Assembly: GCF_051401765.1 (NCBI RefSeq)
Contig: NW_027480464.1
Location: 682,001-746,000, forward strand
Direction: 5' to 3'
DNA from: Calliopsis andreniformis
Taxonomy: Eukaryota > Arthropoda > Insecta > Hymenoptera > Andrenidae
Length of the DNA stretch: 64,000 nucleotides
The notes beneath the pieces are model-generated. The model saw only the letters and a list, made by a program, of their open reading frames with translations, was not told where the DNA came from and made no database searches. Numbering within the stretch: position 1 is the stretch's first letter; each line of letters opens with the position of its first letter. Of the stretch, positions 53,605 through 63,885 are shown in pieces. The translations under genes were made by a program, and so were the position numbers.

Positions 53605-53987
53605 TCAATCCTCAGTCCTCAATCCTCAATCCTCAAACCTAAATCCTCTACCGTCAGTCCTCGTCCTCAATCCTCAAACCTCAATCCTCAATCCTCAATA
53701 TTCAATCATCAATACTCAATCCTCATTCCTCAATCCTCAATCCTCAATCCTCAATCTTCAATCCTCAATACTCAATCTGCAACCCTCAATCCTCAAACCT
53801 CAATCCTCAATCCTCATTCCTCAATCCTCAATACCCAATCCTCAATCCTCAGTCCTCATACTCAATTCTCAATTCTCAATCCTCAATCCTCAATCCTCAA
53901 TCTTCAATCCTCAATAATCAATCTCCAATCCTCAATCCTCAATCCTCGATCCTCAATCCTCAGGCATCAATACTCAATCTTCAATAC

Positions 53988-54071
53988 TCAATCCTCAATC
54001 CTCAATCCTCAATCCTCAATCCTCAATCCTCAATCCTCAATCCTCAATCCTCAATCCTCAATCCTCAATCC
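53988..54071. repeat. Perfect (TCAATCC)12 tract
   Basis: Twelve consensus units, again ending in TCAATTC and leading into a CG-containing module at 54,100. Same arrangement as at 45,654. Confidence 0.88.
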
Positions 54072-54099
54072 TCAATTCTCAATCCTCAATCCTCAGTCC

Positions 54100-54147
54100 T
54101 CAGTCCTCAGTCGTCGAATCTCAATCCCCGACATTTAGCACTCATCC
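54100..54147 (+). repeat. 48-bp module, copy 21
   Basis: CGAATCTC form with the private CCGACATTTAGCAC; follows the 12-unit pure tract. Confidence 0.86.
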
Positions 54148-55528
54148 TCAATCCTCAGTCCTCAATCCTCAATCCTCAAACCTAAATCCTCTGCCGTCAG
54201 ACCTCGTCCTCAATCCTCAAACCACAATCCTCAATCCTCAATATTCAATCATCAATACTCGATCTTCAATCCTCAATCCTCAATCCTCAATCCTGAATCC
54301 TCAATCCTCAATCCTCAATCCTCAATATTCAATCATCAATACTCAATCTTCAACCCTCAATCTTCAATCCTCAATACTCAATTTTCAATCCTCAATCCTC
54401 AATCCTCAATCCTCAATCCTCAATCCTCAGGCATCAATACTCAATCTACAATATTCAATCCTCAATCCTTAATCCTCAATCCACAATCCTCAACCTTCAA
54501 TACTCAATAGTCAATCTTCAATCCTGAATCCTCAATCCTCAATCCTCAATCCTCAATCCGCAATATTCAGTCCTCAATACTCAATCTTCAATCATCAATC
54601 CTCAATCCCCAATTCTCAGTCGTCAATCATCAGTCATCAATCCTCAATCTTCGATACTCAATCGTCAATCCTTAGTCCTCAATCCTCAATCCTCAATCCT
54701 CGTTCCTCAAACCTCAATCCTCAACCCTCAGTCTTCATCCTCAATCCTCAAACCTCAATACTCAATCCTCAATATTCAATCATCAATACTCAATCTTCAA
54801 TCCCCAATCCTCAAACCTCAATCCTCAATCCTCATCCTTCAATCCTAAGTACCCAATCCTTAATCTGCAATCCTCAATCCTCAATCCTCAATTCTCAATC
54901 CTCAATCCTTAATCCTCAGACCTCAAACATCAATATTCAAACCTCAGTCCTCGTCCTCAATCCACAACACTCAATCCTCAGTCCTCAATATTCAATCATA
55001 AATATTCAATCTTCAATCCTCAATCCTCAATCCTCAATCCTCAATCCTCAATCCTCAATATTCAACCCTGAATCCTCAATCCTCAATACTCAATCCTCAA
55101 TCTTCAATGCTCAATACTCAATCTTCAATCCTCAATCCTCAATCGCCAATCCTCAATCCTCAATTTTCAATCCTCAACACTCAATTTTCAATCCTCAATC
55201 CTCAATCCTCAATCCTCAATCCTCATTCTTCAATCGTCAATACCCAATCCTCAATCTTCAATCCTCAATCCTCAATCCTCAATCCTAATTCCTCAATCCG
55301 CATTTTTCAATCGTAAATACCCAATCCTCAATTTCAATCCTCAATCCTCAATCCTCATTTCTCAATCCTCAATCCTCAACCCTCAGCCCTCATCCTCCAT
55401 CCTCAGTACTCAATCCTCTATCCTCAATCTTCAATCCTCAATACTCAATCTTCAATCCTCATTCCTCAATCCTCAATCCTCAATCTTCAATCCTCAAACA
55501 TCTATCCTCAATTCTCAATCCTCACTCC

Positions 55529-55576
55529 TCAGTCCTCAGTCGTCGAATCTCAATCCCCGACGCTTAGCACGCATCC
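55529..55576 (+). repeat. 48-bp module, copy 22
   Basis: CGAATCTC form with GCACGCATCC. Confidence 0.86.
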
Positions 55577-56692
55577 TCAATCCTCAGTCCTCAATCCTCA
55601 ATCCTCAAGCCTAAATCCTCTACCGTCAGTCCTCGTCCTCAATCCTCAAACCTCAATCCCCAATCCTCAATATTCAATCAGCAATACTCAATCATCAATC
55701 CTCAATCCTCAATCCTCAATCCTCAATCCTCAATCCTCCATCATCAATCCTCAATATTCAATCATCAATACTCAATCTTCAACCCTCAATCTTCAATCCT
55801 CAATACTCAATCTTCCATCCTCAATCCTCAATCCTCAATCCCCAATCCTCAATCCTCAGGCATCAATACTCAATCTACAATATTCAATCCTCAATCCTTA
55901 ATCCTCAATCCACAATCCTCAACCTTCAATACTCAATACTCAATCTTCAATCCTCAATCCTCAATCCTCAATCCTCAATCCTCAATCCTCAATCCGCAAT
56001 ATTCAATCCTCAATACTCAATCTTCAATCATCAATCCTCAATCCTCAATTCTCAGTCGTCAATCCTCAGTCACCAATCCTGAATCTTCAATACTCAATCG
56101 TCAATCCTTAGTCCTCAATCCTCAATCCTCAATCCTCGTTCCTCAAACCTCAATCCTCAACCCTCAGTCTTCATCCTCAATACTCAAACCTCAATCCTCA
56201 ATCCTCAATCCTCAATCTTCAACCCTGAATCCTCAATCCTCAATACTCAATCCTCCATCTTCAATCCTCAATACTCAATCTTCAATCCTCAATCCTCAAT
56301 CGTCAATCCTCAATCCTCAATTTTCAATCCTCAACACTCAATCTTCAATCCTCTATCCTCAATCCTCAATCCTCAATCCTCATTCTTCAATCCTCAATAC
56401 CCAATCCTCAATCTTCAATCCTCAATCCTCAACCCTCAATCCTAATTCCTCAATCCTCATTCTTCAATCCTCAATACCCAATCCTGAATTTCAATCCTCA
56501 AACCTCAATCCTCATTTCCCAATCCTCAATCCTCAACCCTCAGCCCTCATCCTCCATCCTCAGTACTCAATCCTCTATCCTGAATCTTCAATCCTCAATA
56601 CTCAATCTTCCATCCTCATTCCTCAATCCTCAATCCTCAATCCTCAATCTTCAATCCTCAAACATCTATCCTCAATTCTCAATCCTCAATCC

Positions 56693-56740
56693 TCAGTCCT
56701 CAGTCGTCGAACATCAATCCCCGACCCTTAGCACTCATCC
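56693..56740 (+). repeat. 48-bp module, copy 23
   Basis: CGAACATC form; related to copies 14 and 19 by its flanks. Confidence 0.86.
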
Positions 56741-58049
56741 TCAATCCTCATCCCTCAATCCTCAATCCTCAAACCTAAATCCTCTACCGTCAGTCCTCGT
56801 CCTCAATCCTCAAACCTCAATCCTCAATCCTCAATATTCAATCATCAATTCTCAATCTTCAATCCTCAATCCTCAATCCTCAATCCTCAATCCTCAATCA
56901 TCAATACTCAATCTTTAACCCTCAATCTTCAATCCTCAATACTCAATCTTCAATCCTCAATCCTCAATCCTCAATCCTCAATCCTCAATCCTCAATATTC
57001 AATCCTCAATACTCAATCTTCAATCCTCAATCCTCAATCCTCAATATTCAATCCTCAATACTCAATCTTCAATCATCAATACTCAATCTTCAACCCTCAA
57101 TCTTCAATCCTCAATACTCAATCCTCAATCCTCAATATTCAACCCTCAGCCCCCATCCTCCATCCTCAATACTCAATCCTCAATACCCAATCTTCAATCC
57201 TCAATTCTCAATCTTCGATCCTCGATCCTCAATCCTCAATATTCAATCCTCAATACTCAATCTTCAATCATCAATCCTCAATCCCCAATTCTCAGTCGTC
57301 AATCCTCAGTCATCAATCCTCAATCTTCAATACTCAATCGTCAATCCTTAGTCCTCAATCCTCAATCCTCAATCCTCGTTCCTCAAACCTCAATCCTCAA
57401 TCCTCAATATTCAATCATCCATACTCAATCTTCAATCCTCAATCCTCAATCCTCAATCCTCAATCCTCAATCCTCATTCCTCAAAATTCAATCATCAATA
57501 CTCAATCTTCAACCCTCAATCTTCAATCCTCAATACTCAATCTTCAATCCTGAATCCTCAATCCTCAATCCTCAATCCTCAATCCTCAGGCATCAATACT
57601 CAATCTACAATATTCAATCCTCAATCGTTAACCCTCAATCGACAATCCTCAAGCTTCAATACTCAATACTGAATCTTCAATCCTCAATCCTCAATCCTCA
57701 ATCCTCAATCCTCAATCCTCAATCTTCAATCCTCAATTCTCAATCTTCAATCCTCGATCCTCAATCCTCAATCCTCAATATTCAATCATCAATACTCAAT
57801 CTTCAACCCTCAATCTTCAATCCTCAATACTCAATCTTCAATCCTCAATCCTCAATCCTCAATCCTCAATCCTCAATCCTCAATCCTCAATCCTCAGGCA
57901 TCAATACTCAATCTACAATATTCAATCCTCAGTCCTTAATCCTCAATCCACAATCCTCAACCTTCAATACTCAATACTCAATCTTCAATCCTCAATCCTC
58001 AATCCTCAATCCTCAATCCTCAATCCTCAATCCTCAGGCATCAATACTC

Positions 58050-60190
58050 AATCTTCAATGCTCAATCCTCAATCCTCAATCCTCATTCCCCAACCCTCAA
58101 TCCTCATTCCTCAAACCTCAACCCTCAACCCTCAGTCCTCATACTCAATTCTCAATTCTCAATCCTCAATCCTCAATCCTCAATCTTCAATCCGCAATAA
58201 TCAATCTCCAATCCTCAATCCTCAATTCTCGATCCTCAATCCTCAGGTATCAATACTCAATCTTCAATACTCAACCCTCAATCCTCATTCCTCAATCCTC
58301 AATCCTCAAACCTCAATCCTCAATCCTCAATATTCAATCATCAATACTCAATCTTCAATCCGCAATCCTCAATCCTCAATCCTCAACCCTCAATCCTCAT
58401 TCCTCAAACCTCAATCCTCAACCCTCAGTCCTCATACTCAATTCTCAATTCTCAATCCTCAATTCTCAATCCTCAATCTTCAGTCCTCAATAATCAATCT
58501 CCAATTCTAGATCCTCAATCCACAATCTTCAATCCTTAATCCTCAATCTTCAATCCCCAATCCCCAGTACTCAATCTTCAATCCTCAATGCTCAATCCTC
58601 AATCCTCAATCCTCAGTCCTCAGACGTCAATCTTCAATCCTCAAACCTCAATCCTCAACCGTCAGTCCTCATTCTCCAACCTCAATCCTCAATCCTCAAT
58701 CCTCAATCTTCAATCCCCAATACTCAATCTTCAATCCTCAATCCTCAATACTCAATCCTCAATCCTCAAGCCTCAGGCATCAATACTCAATCTTCAATAC
58801 TCAATCCTCAATCCTCAATCCTCAATCCTCAATCCTCAACCATCAATCCTCATTCCTCAAACCTCAATCCTCAACCCTCAGTCCTCATCCTCAATTCTCA
58901 ATTCTCAATCCTCAATCCTCAATCCTCAATCTTCAATCCTCAATAATCAATCTCCGATCCTAGGTCCTCAATCCCCAACCTTCAATCGTTAATCCTCAAT
59001 CTTCAATCCTCAATCCCCAGTCATCAATCTTCAATCCTCAATGCTCAATCCTCAATGCTCAATCCTCAATCCTCAATCCTCAGTCCTCAATCCCCAATCC
59101 TTAATCCTCAAACCTCAATCCTCAACCGTCAGTCCTCGTCCTCAATCCTCAAACCTCAATCATCAATCCTCAATATTCAATCATCAATACTCAATCTTCA
59201 ATCCTCAATACTCAATCTTCAATCCTCAATCCTCAATCCTCAATCCTCAATCCTCAATCTTCAACCCTCAACACTCAATCTTCAATCCTGAATCCTCAAT
59301 CCTCAATACTCAATCCTCAATCTTCAATCCTCAACACTAATCTTCAATCCTCAATCCTCAATCCTCAATCCTCAATCCACATTCTTCAATCCTCAATACC
59401 CAATCCTCAATCTTCAATCCTCAATCCTCAATCCTCAATCCTAATGCCTCAATCCTCATTCTTCAATCCTCAATACCCAATCCTCAATTTCAATTCTCAA
59501 ACCTCAATCCTCAACCCTCAGCACTCATCCTCCATCCTCAATCCTCAATCCTCAATACTCAATCTTCAATCCTCAATCTTCAATCCTCAATTCTCAATCT
59601 TCAATCCTCGATCCTCAATCCTCAATCCTCAATATTCAATCATCAATACTCAATCTTCAACCCTCAATCTTCAATCCACAATACTCAATCTTCAATCCTC
59701 AATCCTCAACCCTCAATCCTCAATCCTCAATCCTCAATCCTCAGGCATCAATACTCAATCTACAATATTCAATCCTCAGTCCTTAATCCTCAATCCACAA
59801 TCCTCAACCTTCAATACTCAATACTCAATCTTCAATCCTCGATCCTCAATCCTCAATCCTCTATCCTCAATCCTCAATCCTCAATATTCAATCCTCAATG
59901 CTCAATCTTCAATCATGAATCCTCAATCCTCAATTCTCAGTCGTCAATCCTCAGTCATCAATCCTCAATCTTCAATACTCAATCGTCAATCCTTAGTCCT
60001 CAATCTTCAATCCTCAATCCTCGTTCCTCAAACCTCAATCCTCAACCCTCAGTCTTCATCCTCAATCCTCAATCCTCAATCCTCAACCCTCAATCCTCAT
60101 TCCTCAAACCTCAATCCTCAACCCTCAGTCCTCATACTCAATTCTCAATTCTCAATCCTCAATTCTCAATCCTCAATCTTCAGTCCTCAA
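58050..60190. repeat. Partial third copy of the 7,784-bp unit's right segment
   Basis: Markers at 58,588 and 59,041 pair with 50,387 and 50,840 at offset 8,201, and CAATCATGAATCC occurs at both sites. Differences include a loss near 59,500, where TCAATTCTCAAACC replaces a longer stretch. This divergence is clearly greater than that between the two 7,784-bp units, so it represents an older duplication. Confidence 0.72.
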
Positions 60191-61358
60191 TAATCAATCT
60201 CCAATTCTAGATCCTCAATCCACAATCTTCAATCCTTAATCCTCAATCTTCAATCCCCAATCCCCAGTACTCAATCTTCAATCCTCAATGCTCAATCCTC
60301 AATCCTCAAACCTCAATCATCAATCCTCAATATTCAATCATCAATACTCAATCTTCAATCCTCAATACTCAATCTTCAATCCTCAATCCTCAATCCTCAA
60401 TCCTCAATCCTCAATCTTCAACCCTCAACACTCAATCTTCAATCCTTAATCCTCAATCCTCAATACTCAATCCTCAATCTTCAATCCTCAACACTAATCT
60501 TCAATCCTCAATCCTCAATCCTCAATCCTCAATCCACATCCTTCAATCCTCAATACCCAATCCTCAATCTTCAATCCTCAATCCTCAATCCTCAATCCTA
60601 ATCCCTCAATCCTCATTCTTCAATCCTCAATACCCAATCCTCAATCTTCGATCCTCAATCCTCAATCCTCAATCCCAATTCCTCAATCCTCATTCTTCAA
60701 TCCTCAATACCCAATCCTCAATTTCAATCCTCAATCCTCAATCCTCATTTCTCAATCCTTAATCCTCAACCCTCAGCCCTCATCCTCCATCCTCAGTACT
60801 CAATCCTCTATCCTCAATCTTCAATCCTCAATACCCAATCTTCAATCCTCATTCCTCAATCATCAATCCTCAATCCTCAATCTTCAATCCTCAATACTCA
60901 ATCTGCAACCCTCAATCCTCAAACCTCAATCCTCAATCCTCATTCCTCAATCCTCAATACCCAATCCTCAATCCTCAGTACTCAATCCTCAATCCTCAAT
61001 CCTCAATCTTCAACCCTGAATCCTCAATCCTCAATACTCAATCCTCAATCTTCAATCCTCAATACTCAATCTTCAATCCTCAATCCTCAATCCTCTATCC
61101 TCAATATTCAATCATCAATACTCAATCTTCAATCCTCATTCCTCAATCCCCAATTCTCAATCCTCAATCCTCAATCCTCAATCCTCAGTCCTCATACTCA
61201 ATTCTCAATTCTCAATCCTCAATCCTCAATCCTCAATCTTCAATCCTCAATAATCAATCTCCAATCCTCAATCCTCAATCCTCGAACCTCAATCCTCAGG
61301 CATCAATACTCAATCTTCAATACTCAATCTTCAATCCTCAATCCTCAATCCTCAATCT

Positions 61359-61449
61359 TCAATCCTCAATCCTCAATCCTCAATCCTCAATCCTCAATCC
61401 TCAATCCTCAATCCTCAATCCTCAATCCTCAATCCTCAATCCTCAATCC
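61359..61449. repeat. Perfect (TCAATCC)13 tract
   Basis: Thirteen consensus units that end at the TCAATTC which starts the 264-bp duplication. The second copy of that duplication is preceded by an 11-unit run (61,637-61,713), so run length differs between close copies. Confidence 0.88.
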
Positions 61450-61713
61450 TCAATTCTCAATCCTCAATCATCAGTCCTCAGTCGTCGAATCTCAATCCCC
61501 GACGCTTAGCACTCGTCCTCAATCCTCAGTCCTCAATCCTCAATCCTCAAACCTAAATCCTCTGCCGTCAGTCCTCGTCCTCAATCCTCAAACCTCAATC
61601 CTCAATCCTCAATATTCAATCATCAATACTCGATCTTCAATCCTCAATCCTCAATCCTCAATCCTCAATCCTCAATCCTCAATCCTCAATCCTCAATCCT
61701 CAATCCTCAATCC
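61450..61713. repeat. 264-bp tandem duplication, unit 1
   Basis: TCAATTC at 61,450 recurs at 61,714, and the CG-containing module at 61,471 recurs at 61,735. Both copies share the private variants TCAATCATCAGTCC and GCACTCGTCC. The length equals 36 heptamers plus two hexamers, and two TCGTCC units are visible inside. Confidence 0.82.
61471..61518 (+). repeat. 48-bp module, copy 24
   Basis: CGAATCTC form with GCACTCGTCC; first unit of the 264-bp duplication. Confidence 0.86.
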
Positions 61714-61860
61714 TCAATTCTCAATCCTCAATCATCAGTCCTCAGTCGTCGAATCTCAATCCCCGACGCTTAGCACTCGTCCTCAATCCTCAGTCCTCAA
61801 TCCTCAATCCTCAAACCTAAATCCTCTACCGTCAGTCCTCGTCCTCAATCCTCAAACCTC
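61714..61860. repeat. 264-bp tandem duplication, unit 2 (partial)
   Basis: Partner of 61,450-61,713. It differs by CTACCGTC for CTGCCGTC, and after about 61,860 it continues with AATCCCCAATCC rather than AATCCTCAATCC, so the second unit is incomplete. Confidence 0.78.
61735..61782 (+). repeat. 48-bp module, copy 25
   Basis: Same variants as copy 24, 264 bases downstream. Confidence 0.86.
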
Positions 61861-62326
61861 AATCCCCAATCCTCAATATTCAATCAGCAATACTCAATCT
61901 TCAATGCTCAATCCTCAATCCTCAATCCTCAATCCTCATTCCCCAACCCTCAATCCTCATTCCTCAAAGCTCAATCCTCAACCCTCAGTCCTCATACTCA
62001 ATTCTCAATTCTTAATCCTCAATCCTCAATCCTCAATCTTCAATCCTCAATAATCAATCTCCAATCCTCAATACTCTATCCTCGATCCTCAATCCTCAGG
62101 CATCCATACTCAATCTTCAATACTCAATCCTCAATCCTCAATCCTCAATCCTCAATCCTCAAACCTCAATCCTCAATCCTCAATATTCAATCATCAATAC
62201 TCAATCTTCAATCCTCAATCCTCAATCCTCAATCCTCAATCCTCAATCCTCAATCCTCAATCCTCAATCCTCAATCCTCAGTCCTCAATCCTCAATCCTC
62301 AATCCTCAATCCTCAATCCTCAATCC

Positions 62327-62374
62327 TCAGTCCTCAGTCGTCGAATCTCAATCCCCGACGCTTAGCACTCATCC
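62327..62374 (+). repeat. 48-bp module, copy 26
   Basis: CGAATCTC form with GCACTCATCC. Confidence 0.86.
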
Positions 62375-63169
62375 TCAATCCTCAGTCCTCAATCCTCAAT
62401 CCTCAAACCTAAATCCTCTACCGTCAGTCCTCGTCCTCAATCCTCAAACCTCAATCCTCAATCCTCAATATTCAATCATCAATACTCAATCTTCAATCCT
62501 CAATCCTGAATCCTCAATCCTCAATCCTCAATCCTCAATCCTCAATATTCAATCATCAATACTCAATCTTCAACCCTCAATCTTCAGTCCTCAATACTCA
62601 ATCTTCAATCTTCAATCCTCAATCCTCAATCCTCAATCCTCAATCCTCAATCTTCAATCCTCAACACTCAATCTTCAATCCTCAATCCTCAATCCTCAAT
62701 CCTCAATCCTCATTCTTCAATCCTCAATACCCAATCCTCAATCTTCAATCCTCAATCCTCAATCCTCAATCCTCAATCCCAATTCCTCAATCCTCATTCT
62801 TCAATCCTCAATACCCAATCCTCAATTTCAATCCTCAATCCTCAATCCTCATTTCTCAATCCTTAATCCTCAACCCTCAGCCCTCATCCTCCATCCTCAG
62901 TACTCAATCCTCTATCCTCAATCTTCAATCCTCAATACCCAATCTTCAATCCTCATTCCTCAATCCTCAATCCTCAGTCCTCAATCTTCAATCCTCAATA
63001 CTCAATCTTCAATCCTCAATCCTCAATCGCCGATCCTCAATCCTCAATTTTCAATCCACAACACTCAATCTTCAATCCTCAATCCTCAATCCTCAATCCT
63101 CAATCCTCAATGCTCAATCCTCAATCTTCAATCCTCAAACATCTATCCTCAATTCTCAATCCTCAATCC

Positions 63170-63217
63170 TCAGTCCTCAGTCGTCGAACATCAATCCCCG
63201 ACCCTTAGCACTCATCC
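63170..63217 (+). repeat. 48-bp module, copy 27
   Basis: CGAACATC form, preceded by AAACATCTATCC; 216 bases before copy 28, the same spacing as copies 5-6, 9-10, 12-13 and 17-18. Confidence 0.86.
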
Positions 63218-63385
63218 TCAATCCTCATCCCTCAATCAACAATCCTCAACCTTCAATACTCAATAATCAATCTCCAATCCTAGATCCGCAATCCTCAATC
63301 CTCAATCCTCATTCCTCAATCCTCAATACCCAATCCTCAATCTTCAATCCTCAAACATCAATCCTCAATTCTCAATCCTCACTCC

Positions 63386-63433
63386 TCAGTCCTCAGTCGT
63401 CGAATCTCAATCCCCGACGCTTAGCACGCATCC
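63386..63433 (+). repeat. 48-bp module, copy 28
   Basis: CGAATCTC form with GCACGCATCC. Confidence 0.86.
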
Positions 63434-63837
63434 TCAATCCTCAGTCCTCAATCCTCAATCCTCAAACCTAAATCCTCTACCGTCAGTCCTCGTCCTCAAT
63501 CCTCAAACCTCAATCCCCAATCCTCAATATTCAATCAGCAATACTCAATCTTCAATGCTCAATCCTCAATCCTCAATCCTCAATCCTCATTCCCCAACCC
63601 TCAATCCTCATTCCTCAAAGCTCAATCCTCAACCCTCAGTCCTCATACTCAATTCTCAATTCTTAATCCTCAATCCTCAATCCTCAATCTTCAATCCTCA
63701 ATAATCAATCTCCAATCCTCAATACTCTATCCTCGATCCTCAATCCTCAGGCATCCATACTCAATCTTCAATACTCAATCCTCAATCCTCAATCCTCAGT
63801 CCTCAATCCTCAATCCTCAATTCTCAATCCTCAATCC

Positions 63838-63885
63838 TCAGTCCTCAGTCGTCGAATCTCAATCCCCGACGCTTAGCACTCATCC
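63838..63885 (+). repeat. 48-bp module, copy 29
   Basis: CGAATCTC form with GCACTCATCC; the array runs on to the window end. Confidence 0.86.

Larger units (their letters stand above)
45970..53756. repeat. 7,784-bp higher-order unit, copy 2
   Basis: Second tandem copy, directly abutting the first. It diverges from the first at 53,757, where TCAATCT stands in place of TCAATCC and another segment begins. The very low divergence makes this the most recent large event in the window, or an assembly duplication; sequence alone cannot decide. A part of it (about 49,850-51,990) recurs once more at 58,050-60,190 at offset 8,201. Confidence 0.9.

Noticed and set aside
667..60193. The other 60-400 codon plus-strand frames
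   Set aside because: Same cause: the consensus lacks stop codons on the plus strand, so frames run until a TGAATCC, TTAATCC or TAGATCC variant. They mirror duplication structure, not genes.
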